Positions 35,908 to 45,540 of a stretch of DNA of 56,060 nt are shown one piece after another. Where the stretch lies: the NCBI GenBank assembly GCA_026394015.1, contig JAPKZA010000292.1, positions 1 through 56,060 on the forward strand, written 5' to 3'. The notes under the pieces were generated by a model. That model did no database searches. It was not told the DNA's origin and saw nothing but the letters and a program-made list of their open reading frames with translations. The position numbers and the translations under genes are program-made. This DNA is from Acidobacteriota bacterium. GTDB lineage: Bacteria; Acidobacteriota; Terriglobia; Bryobacterales; Bryobacteraceae. The first letter of the stretch is position 1. Every line of letters starts with the position of its first letter.

Positions 35908-36246
35908 ATGCAAGCAAGAGCAGAAGCCCGATACATCCACGTCTCTCCGCAGAAAGCCCGCCTGGTCGTGGATCTAATCCGCGGCGTCAAGGCTGGCGAC
36001 GCCATCAACATTCTTCGGACTACCAACAAACGAATCGCTCCGACCGTTGAAAAGGTTCTGCGTAGCGCGATCGCCAACGCCGAAAACAAGACCGCGTCGG
36101 TCGACGTGGATAAGCTTTACGTCAGTGAAGCTTACGTAAATGATGGCCCGCGCATGAAGCGGATTCGCCCTGCCCCGATGGGCCGTGCGTATCGTTACCA
36201 GCGGCGGATTTCCCACATTGTCGTTACGGTTGCTGAAAAGCAATAA
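35908..36246 (+). CDS. rplV: 50S ribosomal protein L22
   Basis: A 112-residue L22 whose beta-hairpin (GPRMKRIRPAPMGRAYRYQRR) lines the exit tunnel. ATG 35908 is chosen, since family members start just before the YIHVSPQKARLV block and AGGGAG precedes it; an earlier in-frame ATG at 35878 would overlap rpsS. Confidence 0.95.
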   Translation: MQARAEARYIHVSPQKARLVVDLIRGVKAGDAINILRTTNKRIAPTVEKVLRSAIANAENKTASVDVDKLYVSEAYVNDGPRMKRIRPAPMGRAYRYQRRISHIVVTVAEKQ

Positions 36247-36295
36247 GCGGCGATGCCAAACACACACATAGAGCCAAACGAGAAATCGAGTTAGC

Positions 36296-37204
36296 ATGGG
36301 TCAGAAAACACATCCATATGGATTCCGACTAGGGGTCACCAAAACGTGGCGTTCGCGCTGGTTCGCGAAGCAAGATTACGCCAAGTTATTGCATGAAGAC
36401 CTCAACCTCCGGGAATCCCTCACCAACCGCCTCAAAGCGGCTGGCATCAGTTCGATTGAAGTCGATCGTCCTGGGAACAAGTTGCGAATCACGATCCGCA
36501 CCTCGCGCCCCGGCATCATCATCGGACGCAAGGGTGCCGAGATTGAAAAACTGAAGTCGGATCTGGCTCAGAAGACCAACCGTGAAGTCTTTATAGACAT
36601 CCAGGAAGTCTCGAAGCCCGATCATGACGCCCAGCTCGTGTCTGAGTCGATTGCGATGCAACTCGAAAAGCGCGTCGCTTTCCGGCGGGCTATGCGGAAG
36701 GCTGTCGACAACGCAAAGCGTCTTGGCTGCAAGGGAATTAAGGTTCGGGTATCTGGGCGCTTGAACGGAGCTGAAATTGCCCGTAGCGAGTGGTATCTGG
36801 ACGGACAACTGCCGCTGCATACACTCCGAGCGGACATTGACTACGGCTTTAGTGAAGCGTTTACGACTTACGGAGTGATCGGCGTCAAGGTGTGGATCTA
36901 CAAGGGCGAGATCCTTGGTGATTTCCGGAAGGGAACCGAACCCGAACCCCGGCGCGCACCTCGTCGCGAACGCAATGATCGCAACGATCGTCCGGATCGG
37001 GGCGATCGTGGTGGTGAGCGAGGAAATCGGAGTGCCGACGGCCGTGCCCCTCAGGGCGCGCCGGCTGGTCCGCCGGTTCAGGTGGCCCCAGCAGCTGGAG
37101 AGGCCGCAGCCCGACCGATCGCCCCGCCTTTGGCTCCGGTGCAACCCACGTGGAAAGCTGAGCCGGCGGCCGATGCGCCGACCGACGTTGTCGACGGTCA
37201 GTAA
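36296..37204 (+). CDS. rpsC: 30S ribosomal protein S3 with long charged C-terminal tail
   Basis: The first 211 residues are a normal S3 with the KH motif [10 protein letters not shown] (75-84) and the [19 protein letters not shown] block; S3 lines the mRNA entry site and has helicase activity. Residues 212-302 are an extra tail, first Arg/Asp/Asn-rich ([18 protein letters not shown]) then Ala/Pro-rich to the end. Common S3 proteins have 205-240 residues, so this is long, though extended S3 tails do occur. The tail resembles the FolP tail in composition. Confidence 0.97.
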   Translation: MGQKTHPYGFRLGVTKTWRSRWFAKQDYAKLLHEDLNLRESLTNRLKAAGISSIEVDRPGNKLRITIRTSRPGIIIGRKGAEIEKLKSDLAQKTNREVFIDIQEVSKPDHDAQLVSESIAMQLEKRVAFRRAMRKAVDNAKRLGCKGIKVRVSGRLNGAEIARSEWYLDGQLPLHTLRADIDYGFSEAFTTYGVIGVKVWIYKGEILGDFRKGTEPEPRRAPRRERNDRNDRPDRGDRGGERGNRSADGRAPQGAPAGPPVQVAPAAGEAAARPIAPPLAPVQPTWKAEPAADAPTDVVDGQ

Positions 37205-37249
37205 CCTCAATAGAATTCAGAATCAATTTCGATACGGAGAATTATCGCC

Positions 37250-37666
37250 ATGCTGATGCCCAAAAAAGTCAAGTACAGAAAGCAACAGCGCGGCCGCATT
37301 ACAGGCAAAGCCTGGCGCGGCAGCACTTTGGCTTTCGGTGACTACGGCTTGAAGGCCATGGAGTGCGGCTTGATCACGGACCGGCAAATTGAAGCCGCCC
37401 GTATCGCGATGACGCGATACATCAAGCGCGGTGGCAAAGTCTGGATCCGGATTTTCCCGGACAAACCAATCACCAAGAAGCCCGCCGAAGTCCGCATGGG
37501 CTCGGGTAAGGGTCCTTTGGATCACTGGGCGTGCGTGATTCGCCCGGGCAAGATCCTGTTTGAAATGGAAGGCGTGACGCTCGACATTGCAACGGAGGCC
37601 ATGCGGCTCGCCGCTCAGAAGCTTCCGATGCTCACGAAGGTAGTCAGCCGCGATATGCAAGCGTAA
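37250..37666 (+). CDS. rplP: 50S ribosomal protein L16
   Basis: A 138-residue L16 at the A-site side of the peptidyl transferase centre. The [11 protein letters not shown] start parallels E. coli MLQPKRTKFRK, supporting ATG 37250 over ATG 37256. [12 protein letters not shown] is the conserved functional loop. Confidence 0.97.
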   Translation: MLMPKKVKYRKQQRGRITGKAWRGSTLAFGDYGLKAMECGLITDRQIEAARIAMTRYIKRGGKVWIRIFPDKPITKKPAEVRMGSGKGPLDHWACVIRPGKILFEMEGVTLDIATEAMRLAAQKLPMLTKVVSRDMQA

Positions 37667-37705
37667 GCGCTAGCGCAACTAGAGAAACGAAGCAGGAATA
37701 ACGAT

Positions 37706-37897
37706 ATGAAAGCCGAGAAAATCCGGGGGCTCGAAGCAAGCGAGCTGGAAAAGCAGGCCAAGGCGAACGAAGAGCAGATGTTTCAATTGCGCTTCCGGAT
37801 GTCCATGGGCCAAGCGGACGGTTTGAAGAAGTACCGCGAACTCAGGAAGGACCGGGCACGGATTTTAACGATCCTGCGCGAGAGGCAAGGAAAGTAA
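37706..37897 (+). CDS. rpmC: 50S ribosomal protein L29
   Basis: A 63-residue L29, two helices (LEASELEKQAKANEEQMFQLRFRMSMGQ and YRELRKDRARILTILRERQ shortened here) near the tunnel exit. Two bases separate it from rpsQ. Confidence 0.95.
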   Translation: MKAEKIRGLEASELEKQAKANEEQMFQLRFRMSMGQADGLKKYRELRKDRARILTILRERQGK

Positions 37898-37899
37898 TC

Positions 37900-38256
37900 A
37901 TGGCGGCTGAAACCAATCAATTAGCGGTCCCGGAGAAGGCTGGCCAGGCGAAAGTCGGCGAAGTCGTATCGACCAAAATGACCAAGACCATCGTGGTCGA
38001 AGTTACCCGACGGGTAAAGCACCCGCTCTACAAGCGGGTCATTACGAAGCGGCGGAAGTTTTACGCCCACGATGAAAACGAGACTGCCCGCACCGGGGAC
38101 GTCGTACGCATCACCGAACACCGGCCGCTGAGCCACCTGAAGCGTTGGGCGTTGGCGGAAATCATCCGCAAAGCGGTCATCGTGGAGGACGCCATCGTCG
38201 CCCCGGTTGTACAACCCAAGAAGAAGACTACTGCCAAAAAGTCTGGCAAGTCGTAG
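37900..38256 (+). CDS. rpsQ: 30S ribosomal protein S17 with extended termini
   Basis: The S17 core (GEVVSTKMTKTIVVEVTRRV, HPLYKRVITKRRKFYAHDE, GDVVRITEHRPLSHLKRW) is complete. At 118 residues the protein is longer than the usual 80-90, with about 20 extra residues before the core and a basic tail ending KKKTTAKKSGKS. The tail may reach 16S rRNA. Confidence 0.96.
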   Translation: MAAETNQLAVPEKAGQAKVGEVVSTKMTKTIVVEVTRRVKHPLYKRVITKRRKFYAHDENETARTGDVVRITEHRPLSHLKRWALAEIIRKAVIVEDAIVAPVVQPKKKTTAKKSGKS

Positions 38257-38289
38257 ACCGAACACACATAAGGAGGCTGGAAAAACTAC

Positions 38290-38658
38290 ATGATCGGAAT
38301 GAGAACAATCCTCGAGGTCGCTGACAATAGCGGCGCTCGACGTTTGCAATGTATCCTGCCCCGCGGTGGAGACCTCGGTGCGCATGCTGGATTGGGCGAT
38401 ATCATCACGGCGTCGGTCAAAGAAGCCGCACCGGATTCCAACATCAAGAAAGGTAAGGTCGTACGTTGTGTGATCGTTCGGATGCGGAAGGAAGCTCGCC
38501 GGAAAGACGGCACCTACATCCGGTTCGATAACAACGCAGCCGTCCTCATCAACGACCTCGGCGAACCCATTGGCACGCGCGTCTTTGGCCCTGTCGCTCG
38601 GGAACTGCGGGATAAGAAGTATATGAAGATCGTCAGTCTTGCTCCGGAGGTGCTGTAA
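38290..38658 (+). CDS. rplN: 50S ribosomal protein L14
   Basis: A 122-residue L14, canonical from [18 protein letters not shown] to [18 protein letters not shown]. It contacts 16S rRNA in an intersubunit bridge and binds the silencing factor RsfS in other bacteria. GGAGG precedes the ATG; the stop overlaps rplX by one base. Confidence 0.98.
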   Translation: MIGMRTILEVADNSGARRLQCILPRGGDLGAHAGLGDIITASVKEAAPDSNIKKGKVVRCVIVRMRKEARRKDGTYIRFDNNAAVLINDLGEPIGTRVFGPVARELRDKKYMKIVSLAPEVL

Positions 38659-39014
38659 TGGCGACCCCCAATGAGCCGATGAAAATCAAACTCCGGAAAA
38701 ACGACCTCGTTAAGGTTATCGCCGGTAAAGACAAGGGCAAGTCCGGTCGTATCCTCGAAATCAACAAGGAGACGGGTCGCTTAATCGTTGAAGGTGTGAT
38801 GCTCGTCAAGCGCCACACGAAAGCTAACCCATCCAAGCAGATCAAGGGTGGCATCGCCGAGAAGGAAGGTACGATCCACGTGTCTAACCTGATGATTCTC
38901 ACGAGCGACGGCAAGCCGACTCGGATCGGTATTAAAATGGAAGGCGAGGGAGCCTCGGCCAAACGCGTACGCGTGGCCAAGAAGACCGGCGAAGTCCTCG
39001 CGGCGAAGAAGTAA
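38658..39014 (+). CDS. rplX: 50S ribosomal protein L24
   Basis: A 118-residue L24, an assembly initiator, with the KOW motif KNDLVKVIAGKDKGKSGRI. ATG 38658 overlaps the rplN stop; ATG 38679 is a possible alternative. Slightly longer than typical (100-105) at the N-terminus. Confidence 0.95.
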   Translation: MATPNEPMKIKLRKNDLVKVIAGKDKGKSGRILEINKETGRLIVEGVMLVKRHTKANPSKQIKGGIAEKEGTIHVSNLMILTSDGKPTRIGIKMEGEGASAKRVRVAKKTGEVLAAKK

Positions 39015-39023
39015 GGAATCAGT

Positions 39024-39569
39024 ATGAAGGCCAGGCTCAGAGAACACTACCTCAAGAACGTCGTTCCGGCGCTCACTAAAGAATTTGGTTATACCAACGT
39101 GATGGCCGTGCCCAAGATCGAGAAGATCTCGATCAACGTAGGCCTCGGCGAGGCGACCTCCAATCCCAAGATTATGGACGGTGCCGCCAACGAACTCGGT
39201 TCGATTGCCGGCCAGAAGCCGGTTGTGACCAGGGCTAAGAAATCCATCGCCGCTTTCAAACTCCGCGAAAACATGCCGATCGGCTGCATGGTGACTCTCC
39301 GGGGCGATCGGATGTTCGAATTCCTCGATCGCCTGATGAATATCTCGTTGCCGCGTGTTCGCGACTTCCGGGGCGTCTCCTCGAAGGCGTTCGACGGGCG
39401 GGGCAACTATACGCTGGGTATTAAAGACCAGCTCATCTTCCCTGAGATCGACTACAACAAGGTCGACAAGACCCGCGGCATGAACATTAGCATTACAACC
39501 ACGGCGAAGACCGATGCAGAGGGTGTCTCTCTGTTGAAGTTGATGGGTATGCCGTTTCGGCTGCAGTAA
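39024..39569 (+). CDS. rplE: 50S ribosomal protein L5
   Basis: A 181-residue L5 that binds 5S rRNA and the P-site tRNA. Motifs [20 protein letters not shown] and [28 protein letters not shown] (partial) are intact. Confidence 0.98.
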   Translation: MKARLREHYLKNVVPALTKEFGYTNVMAVPKIEKISINVGLGEATSNPKIMDGAANELGSIAGQKPVVTRAKKSIAAFKLRENMPIGCMVTLRGDRMFEFLDRLMNISLPRVRDFRGVSSKAFDGRGNYTLGIKDQLIFPEIDYNKVDKTRGMNISITTTAKTDAEGVSLLKLMGMPFRLQ

Positions 39570-39590
39570 CCAAATAAGGACTCTTGATTC

Positions 39591-39800
39591 ATGGCAACCA
39601 CCGCTAAAATCGCTAAAGACATCAAGCTAAAGAAGTTAGCTGATGCCAACACTCCGAAGTTCGGCGTTCGGCACCGGAATCGCTGTTTCCGTTGCGGCCG
39701 TCCCCGTGGCTTTATGCGCAAGTTTGGATTATGCCGCATTTGCTTCCGCCAGCTGGCGCTGTCAGGGCAAATCCCCGGTGTTACAAAATCGAGCTGGTAA
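39591..39800 (+). CDS. rpsN: 30S ribosomal protein S14, zinc-binding type
   Basis: A 69-residue short S14 with a complete zinc ribbon, Cys32, Cys35, Cys48 and Cys51 ([21 protein letters not shown]). This is the C+ form, so the protein depends on zinc. Family members are normally 61 residues; the extra eight are at the N-terminus. Confidence 0.96.
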   Translation: MATTAKIAKDIKLKKLADANTPKFGVRHRNRCFRCGRPRGFMRKFGLCRICFRQLALSGQIPGVTKSSW

Positions 39801-39850
39801 CCCCAGTTCCCTCCACAGTATTTCACTAAATAAGGAAACCCGAACGGACC

Positions 39851-40246
39851 ATGACCAGCGATCCTATCGCCGATATGCTTACGCGGATCCGCAACGCGAT
39901 GGCCGCCCGACATCCTAAAGTAGATGTCCCGGGATCGAACCTGAAGTTGGAGATTGCCCGCATTCTTCGTGAAGAAGGCTACATTCTCAATTTCAAGCTC
40001 GCCGAGGAAGGGGCCAAGAAAGTAATCAAGATCTATCTGAAGTACACCCCCGCTAACGCGCCGGTGATTTCGAAGATCGAACGAGTTTCCAAGCCCGGCT
40101 GCCGGGTATACGTCGGATCAAAGGACGTCCCGCGCGTCCTCGGCGGTATGGGAATCAATATTCTAACGACTCCGAAAGGGGTCATGACCGGCCGCACCGC
40201 TCGTAAAGAGGGCGTGGGTGGCGAACTGCTCTGCCAAGTTTGGTAG
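39851..40246 (+). CDS. rpsH: 30S ribosomal protein S8
   Basis: A 131-residue S8, full length, from MTSDPIADMLTRIRNA to GGELLCQVW. In E. coli it is the repressor of the spc operon through an S8 site near rplE; no such site was identified by eye here. Confidence 0.98.
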   Translation: MTSDPIADMLTRIRNAMAARHPKVDVPGSNLKLEIARILREEGYILNFKLAEEGAKKVIKIYLKYTPANAPVISKIERVSKPGCRVYVGSKDVPRVLGGMGINILTTPKGVMTGRTARKEGVGGELLCQVW

Positions 40247-40276
40247 GCCTGCAAACCGATTGAGAGAGAACGAAAT

Positions 40277-40816
40277 ATGTCGAGAGTAGGAAAAAAACCG
40301 ATCCCGCTCCCAGCTGGGGTGACCGTTAACATCGGCTCTGAGCTTGCGGTCCAAGGACCCAAGGGCAAGTTGATTGTACCGATTCCCAGCGGGGTCCGGA
40401 TCGAACAGAACGCGAACGTACTGGAAGTGAAGCGAGACAGCGACGCCCAAGCTGCCCTTCACGGACTGACCCGCGCGCTGGCAGCGAATGCCGTCACCGG
40501 CGTTTCCACCGGCTTCACTCGTGAGTTGGACATTGTCGGCACCGGCTATCGGTCCGAGCTGAAAGGGCGAGTGATCGTCTTTACTCTCGGATATTCACAT
40601 CCGATCGAATTCCTTCTCCCCGCGGGCGTTGATGCGAAGATCGAAAAGTTGACGCACGTCGTTCTTACCAGCCATGATCGGCAACTGATCGGGCAAGTAG
40701 CGGCCAATATGCGTTTCCTGCGTCCGCCAGATCCGTATAAAAACAAGGGTGTCCGTTACACGGGCGAAGTACTCCGCAAGAAGGCTGGTAAGTCTGGCGC
40801 TGGCGGCAAGAAGTAG
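40277..40816 (+). CDS. rplF: 50S ribosomal protein L6
   Basis: A 179-residue L6 near the sarcin-ricin loop. [14 protein letters not shown] at the start and [22 protein letters not shown] at the end are canonical. Confidence 0.98.
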   Translation: MSRVGKKPIPLPAGVTVNIGSELAVQGPKGKLIVPIPSGVRIEQNANVLEVKRDSDAQAALHGLTRALAANAVTGVSTGFTRELDIVGTGYRSELKGRVIVFTLGYSHPIEFLLPAGVDAKIEKLTHVVLTSHDRQLIGQVAANMRFLRPPDPYKNKGVRYTGEVLRKKAGKSGAGGKK

Positions 40817-40837
40817 CAGCGCGAGGAAATAAGAAGC

Positions 40838-41194
40838 ATGATCTCCAAAATCAACAAAGACGCTGTTCGTCGCCGCATTCATACCCGTATTCGGAAGCGG
40901 GTCGAGGGGAGCCCGACCCGCCCCCGCCTAGCTGTTTTCCGCAGCATCAAGCACATCTACGTTCAAATCATTGATGACTTGGCTGGTTCGACGCTCGTGT
41001 CGGCCTCCTCTGCCGAGAAAGGTGCCGTTGACGGTGGCAATGTCGCCGGCGCGGCGGCCATCGGAAAGTTGGTAGCCGAGCGAGCCAAAGAGAAAGGCGT
41101 ATCCAAGGTCGTTTTCGACCGCGGCGGCTTCCTCTATCATGGCCGGATCAAGGCGTTGGCGGAAGCCGCGCGTGAAGCCGGGTTGGAATTTTAA
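40838..41194 (+). CDS. rplR: 50S ribosomal protein L18
   Basis: A 118-residue L18, a 5S rRNA binder: [26 protein letters not shown] and [28 protein letters not shown] are typical. Confidence 0.98.
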   Translation: MISKINKDAVRRRIHTRIRKRVEGSPTRPRLAVFRSIKHIYVQIIDDLAGSTLVSASSAEKGAVDGGNVAGAAAIGKLVAERAKEKGVSKVVFDRGGFLYHGRIKALAEAAREAGLEF

Positions 41195-41214
41195 AGGTCG
41201 AGGAGAAATAACGC

Positions 41215-41724
41215 ATGCCAGCCACCGTAGTTAAGCGCGTCGAAGCGACGGCCAATCTAAAAGAACAAGTCGTCTCGATCAATCGCGTTACTAAAGTCGT
41301 CAAGGGCGGTAAGAACCTGAGCTTTTCGGCTCTGGTCGTCGTCGGTGATCCACAGGCCAAGATTGTAGGATTCGGCACCGGGAAGGCCAAAGAAGTTCCG
41401 GCGGCGATCAAGAAGGGGATTGAAGCGGCTAAGAAAAACTTGCGCCGGATCAACGTCCTCGAAACGACCATCGCTCATGCAGCGACCGGCCGTTTTGGCG
41501 CCGGTCTCGTTCTCATCAAACCGGCTCCGGAAGGTACCGGCGTAATCGCTGGAAGTGCGGTCCGTGCGGTTATTCAGGCCGTCGGTATCCCCAATGTTTT
41601 AACCAAGTGTCTCGGTTCCCGCAATCCCCACAACATGGTCAAGGCGACCATGGCCGCGTTGGTTCAGTTGCGCGACAAGAGCGAAGTGGCAGATCTCCGC
41701 GGCATCCCGATGGAGAAGATGTAA
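41215..41724 (+). CDS. rpsE: 30S ribosomal protein S5
   Basis: A 169-residue S5, linked to translational accuracy and mRNA unwinding. [18 protein letters not shown] and the [19 protein letters not shown] block are conserved. Three bases before rpmD. Confidence 0.98.
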   Translation: MPATVVKRVEATANLKEQVVSINRVTKVVKGGKNLSFSALVVVGDPQAKIVGFGTGKAKEVPAAIKKGIEAAKKNLRRINVLETTIAHAATGRFGAGLVLIKPAPEGTGVIAGSAVRAVIQAVGIPNVLTKCLGSRNPHNMVKATMAALVQLRDKSEVADLRGIPMEKM

Positions 41725-41727
41725 GAA

Positions 41728-41922
41728 ATGCCAGACATGACTACTGCTAAAATGATAAAGATCCAACTTTACCGGAGCCCCATCAGCACTCCGGAACCGC
41801 ACAAAGCGATCGTGCGGTCGTTGGGTTTGAAAAAGATGAATCGAATTGTTGAGAGGCCCGACACTCCATCCTTCCGCGGAATGGTGGCAAAGGTGCCTCA
41901 CTTGCTCCGTATCGTGGAATAG
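41728..41922 (+). CDS. rpmD: 50S ribosomal protein L30
   Basis: A 64-residue L30; the ferredoxin-like pattern KIQLYRSPISTPEPHKAIVRSLGLKK and the MVAKVPHLLRIVE end identify it. A second ATG at 41749 would give the more usual length of 57. Confidence 0.93.
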   Translation: MPDMTTAKMIKIQLYRSPISTPEPHKAIVRSLGLKKMNRIVERPDTPSFRGMVAKVPHLLRIVE

Positions 41923-41947
41923 CAAGTTTCCGTGGAGACCACCTCAA

Positions 41948-42415
41948 ATGAATCTCAGTGACATTAAACCGCCAGTCGGACAAGTAAAGAAAAAGCAGCG
42001 CGTGGGCCAAGGTATGGGTACCGGCCGCGGAAAGTTTTCCGGTCGGGGTGCCAAGGGTGCCAAATCGATCAGCGGCTACTCCCGTATGCGTGGATTTGAG
42101 GGTGGACAGATGCCTCTGCATCGTCGCCTGCCGAAACGCGGCTTCACCAACATCTTCCGTAAAGAGTACGCGATTGTAAACCTTTCGACCCTAGACAAGC
42201 TCGCCGGAGACACCTTTGGGCCGGAGCAGGTGGTTGAGCTCGGCGTCATCAAAAAGATGCTCGACGGCTTGAAAGTTCTGGCGAACGGGGAGATCACTCG
42301 TGCGATCCATGTTACCGCGCATATCTTTTCGAAGGCCGCCGAGGAAAAGATCAAGGCTGCTGGCGGCACAGTGACCGTCATCGAGAAGAAGTCCCGCATC
42401 CAACCAAAGGCGTAG
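41948..42415 (+). CDS. rplO: 50S ribosomal protein L15
   Basis: A 155-residue L15 with the Gly/Arg-rich RNA-binding N-terminus (GMGTGRGKFSGRGAKGAKS). ATG 41948 is chosen because it begins MNLSDIKPPVGQ, matching L15 starts; an upstream in-frame ATG would lie in rpmD. Confidence 0.96.
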   Translation: MNLSDIKPPVGQVKKKQRVGQGMGTGRGKFSGRGAKGAKSISGYSRMRGFEGGQMPLHRRLPKRGFTNIFRKEYAIVNLSTLDKLAGDTFGPEQVVELGVIKKMLDGLKVLANGEITRAIHVTAHIFSKAAEEKIKAAGGTVTVIEKKSRIQPKA

Positions 42416-42419
42416 CTGA

Positions 42420-43814
42420 ATGAAGTTCTTCGAAGCACTGGCGAATGCATTCAAGATTCCCGACCTGCGGAATCGGATCCTCTTTACACTTGGCATGCTC
42501 GCCATCTATCGCCTCGGTGGGCATATTCCCACCCCGGGGATCGATGCCGAGCGGCTGGAAGAGTTCTTCCAACAGAATCAGGGCACCCTCCTGGGCTTCA
42601 TCGACCTGTTCTCCGGCGGAATGTTTCGCCGGTTAACGGTGTTTGCGCTGGGCATCATGCCATACATAACGGCATCGATCATTCTCCAGTTGATGACGAT
42701 TGTGGTCCCAACGCTCGAGAAGCTTTCTAAAGAAGGGGAGCTTGGACGCCGAAAGATCACCCAATGGACGCGTTACCTAACGGTTGGACTGGCGTTGATC
42801 CAATCGTTCACCATCGCTTCGGCTCTACAGTCGCAGGGCAACTTTGTCGTCAACCCCGGTCTCGGGTTCATTCTGATGACGATGATCTCGTTGACGACTG
42901 GCACCGCCTTCATCATGTGGCTTGGTGAACAGATTACTGAAAGAGGAATCGGCAACGGTATGTCGCTGATCATCTTTACAGGCATCGTGGTTGGTCTGCC
43001 GCAAGCGATCGGTAATATCTATCAGAAAGCATTTCAGACCCGCGAGTGGAACATTGTTCAGTTATTGATCATCGTCGGGATCATGGTGGCGGTGGTTGGG
43101 CTTATCGTTCTTGTAGAGCGAGGAGAACGTCGCATTCCTGTCCAATACGCTCGACGCGTGGTCGGACGGCGCATGATGGGCGGGCAATCGACCCACTTAC
43201 CCTTGAAGGTAAACGCTGGAGGTGTGATTCCGGTTATCTTTGCGAGTTCGCTTCTTACGTTTCCCCAAACTCTGACACAAGTGGCATGGGTGCGGGATAA
43301 CTCCTATCTGAGTGCGATGCTGCGCAGCATCCAACACTCGGAACCGCTCTACATCATTCTGTTCATCGCACTGATCGTATTCTTCTGCTTCTTCTACGTT
43401 TCGATCATCTTCAACCCGAACGAAGCGGCGGATAACATGAGGAAGTATGGTGGATTTATTCCGGGTATTCGACCGGGTAAGAACACCGCTGACTACATGA
43501 ATAACATTCTTACGAAGATTACGGTCGTCGGTGGTCTTTACCTCGCAGTCCTTTGTCTGCTGCCCGAAATCATGATTTCGGGCATTAAGCTCCAGCATCT
43601 CCCCTTGATTGGGAACTGGGTGGACGCTTATTTCCCTCGTTTCATTCTGGACGGTCTCAACGTGAATTTCTATTTCGGTGGAACGTCGTTGCTGATCGTC
43701 GTTGGTGTGGCCATGGATACGATCAACCAGATCGAGGCCCAGCTCATCATGCGTCATTACGAAGGCTTTACACCTCGGGCGGGCCGGATTCGTGGTCGCC
43801 GTTCTTCGTCCTAA
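42420..43814 (+). CDS. secY: Preprotein translocase subunit SecY
   Basis: A 464-residue channel subunit of the Sec translocon with ten membrane segments. The first segment (RILFTLGMLAIYRLGGHIPTPG) and the conserved cytoplasmic loop GERRIPVQYARRVVGRRMMG (partial) are clear. It starts four bases after rplO. The start of adk lies just beyond or inside its end. Confidence 0.97.
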   Translation: MKFFEALANAFKIPDLRNRILFTLGMLAIYRLGGHIPTPGIDAERLEEFFQQNQGTLLGFIDLFSGGMFRRLTVFALGIMPYITASIILQLMTIVVPTLEKLSKEGELGRRKITQWTRYLTVGLALIQSFTIASALQSQGNFVVNPGLGFILMTMISLTTGTAFIMWLGEQITERGIGNGMSLIIFTGIVVGLPQAIGNIYQKAFQTREWNIVQLLIIVGIMVAVVGLIVLVERGERRIPVQYARRVVGRRMMGGQSTHLPLKVNAGGVIPVIFASSLLTFPQTLTQVAWVRDNSYLSAMLRSIQHSEPLYIILFIALIVFFCFFYVSIIFNPNEAADNMRKYGGFIPGIRPGKNTADYMNNILTKITVVGGLYLAVLCLLPEIMISGIKLQHLPLIGNWVDAYFPRFILDGLNVNFYFGGTSLLIVVGVAMDTINQIEAQLIMRHYEGFTPRAGRIRGRRSSS

Positions 43815-43830
43815 ACCTGATCTTTCGCAA

Positions 43831-44550
43831 TTGAATACCGCATTCCCCGTCAGCTTCCGTGCCCTTAAACCGCTTGCGGTTATGGTCTACGGTGCCCCGG
43901 GTTCAGGAAAGGGTACTTTCGGGAGACTCCTTAGCCAACTTACCGGTTGGCCACATATCTCCACGGGGGACCTACTTCGCAAACATATTACCGCCGATAC
44001 CGAATTGGGCCAAGCATCGATTGCTATCCTCGACGGGCAGTACGCCCCCGATAGGATAGCCAATCAACTGGTTTCTGACCGCATTCAATTGGCGGATTGT
44101 CACGACAGCTTTATTTTGGATGGGTACCCGAGAACTCTACCGCAGTGTCTTGCATTTCTTCCAATGCTCCAGCGGTGGCAAATTGAGCCCATTGTTATCC
44201 GACTTCAACTAGATCGACAAACAGTTCGGTCTCGCTTGCTGGCTAGGGTGACCTGCTCCTGCTGCGGTACTAGCTTCAATCTAGTGTCTTTTCCACCCAG
44301 CCAAGCTGGTCGCTGTGATGAGTGTGGTTCCCAGTTGGCTACTCGAACGGACGACCAAGCGGCACTGATTGACAAACGAATTGACTTCTACGACGAACTC
44401 ACGGGGCCAGTGGAGAAATATCTCCTCGAGAATGCCTTTCGTTGTCGCCAGATGGACGCATCGCTCGAACCGAAAGTAATTTTATCCGAAGTTTTAAATG
44501 ATTTGGTGGGCGATTCCTTAGTCACCCAATCCGATTCCTCAGTTTCATGA
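43831..44550 (+). CDS. adk: Adenylate kinase, zinc-LID type; start uncertain
   Basis: Adk balances ATP, ADP and AMP. Seen here: P-loop GAPGSGKGT, the AMP site ISTGDLLR, FILDGYPRT, and a LID with Cys142, Cys145, Cys162, Cys165 (TCSCCGT and RCDECGS; residues counted from TTG 43831), a structural zinc site. The start is unclear: ATG 43882 leaves only three residues before the P-loop, too few for the first beta-strand (LAVMVY), so TTG 43831 is preferred; GTG 43792 inside secY is also in frame. None has a good ribosome-binding site, so translation may rely on coupling to secY. The stop overlaps map by four bases. Confidence 0.9.
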   Translation: MNTAFPVSFRALKPLAVMVYGAPGSGKGTFGRLLSQLTGWPHISTGDLLRKHITADTELGQASIAILDGQYAPDRIANQLVSDRIQLADCHDSFILDGYPRTLPQCLAFLPMLQRWQIEPIVIRLQLDRQTVRSRLLARVTCSCCGTSFNLVSFPPSQAGRCDECGSQLATRTDDQAALIDKRIDFYDELTGPVEKYLLENAFRCRQMDASLEPKVILSEVLNDLVGDSLVTQSDSSVS

Positions 44551-45317
44551 TCATTCGCAAAAGTCCTGCCGAACTCGAAAAAATGCGCCGTAGCGGGCTA
44601 CTCGTGTATAAAATTTTGCAGACGGTTGCGGATATGGTTAAAGAGGGTGTTTCGACGCTAGAGTTGGAGACGACGGCCGAGCGGTTGATCCTAGAGGCCG
44701 GTGCCAGGCCGGCCTTCAAAGGTTACTATTCCGCATCGGCGGGAACTCGTTATCCTTACGTCCTTTGCACCTCGGTCAACGATGAGATCGTGCATGGAAT
44801 GCCGTCCAAACACAAAATCCTCAAAAAAGGCGATATCATATCAATTGACACTGGTGTTCAGCTCGATGGCTATTATGGCGATTCGGCGATCACGGTCGGT
44901 GTTGGGGAGATCAGTCCTCAGTTGGCAAAGCTCTTGGCGGTAACCAAAGAATCTCTGGAGCGCGCGATCGACCAAGTGAGGGAAGGGAATCGTTTGTTTG
45001 ACATCTGTGCGAGTGTGCAGAAACACGTGGAATCTAACGGTTTCACGATTGTTCGGGAGTTCGTGGGTCACGGGATCGGCACTGAGTTACATGAAGAGCC
45101 GCAAGTCCCGAACTACGTCGACCGAAACAATGAAAATCCGCGGTTGAAGGAAGGCATGGTTCTCGCGATTGAGCCCATGGTGAATGCCGGCAAGCCGCAA
45201 TCCAAAGTTTTATCCGATCGCTGGACCGCTGTCAGTCAGGATGGTTCGGCTTCGGCCCATTTCGAGCATTGCGTGGCCGTGACCAAGAACGGGCCGTGGG
45301 TGCTAACGCGTCCGTAA
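44547..45317 (+). CDS. map: Methionine aminopeptidase, type I
   Basis: A 256-residue cytoplasmic metalloprotease that removes initiator Met. The five metal ligands are visible: Asp101, Asp112, His175, Glu209 and Glu240, plus the substrate-side His83. The sequence is the short bacterial type Ia form. ATG overlaps the adk stop (ATGA). Confidence 0.97.
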   Translation: MIIRKSPAELEKMRRSGLLVYKILQTVADMVKEGVSTLELETTAERLILEAGARPAFKGYYSASAGTRYPYVLCTSVNDEIVHGMPSKHKILKKGDIISIDTGVQLDGYYGDSAITVGVGEISPQLAKLLAVTKESLERAIDQVREGNRLFDICASVQKHVESNGFTIVREFVGHGIGTELHEEPQVPNYVDRNNENPRLKEGMVLAIEPMVNAGKPQSKVLSDRWTAVSQDGSASAHFEHCVAVTKNGPWVLTRP

Positions 45318-45330
45318 AGAGTTTGTTCGC

Positions 45331-45540
45331 ATGGAAATCCACAACGCGACCGTCGTCGAGCTTATGCCAAACGGCATCGTGAAAGTGGAGTTGGAAAATC
45401 GGCGCCAAGTTCTGGCACACGCCGCAGGTAAAAAAGAGATTGCGTTCGTCCGGCTCCGGCCGGGAGATCAAGTGGAAGTGACGCTCTCGCTGCAAGACAA
45501 CACGCGAGGTCGGATCACGGGGGCACCAAGGAAGTCATGA
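45331..45540 (+). CDS. infA: Translation initiation factor IF-1
   Basis: A 69-residue OB-fold protein ([48 protein letters not shown] shortened) that blocks the A site during initiation. It is more divergent than usual IF-1, for instance FVRLRPGD replacing YIRILPGD, so the genome may hold a second infA. The stop overlaps the rpmJ start (ATGA). Confidence 0.88.
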   Translation: MEIHNATVVELMPNGIVKVELENRRQVLAHAAGKKEIAFVRLRPGDQVEVTLSLQDNTRGRITGAPRKS

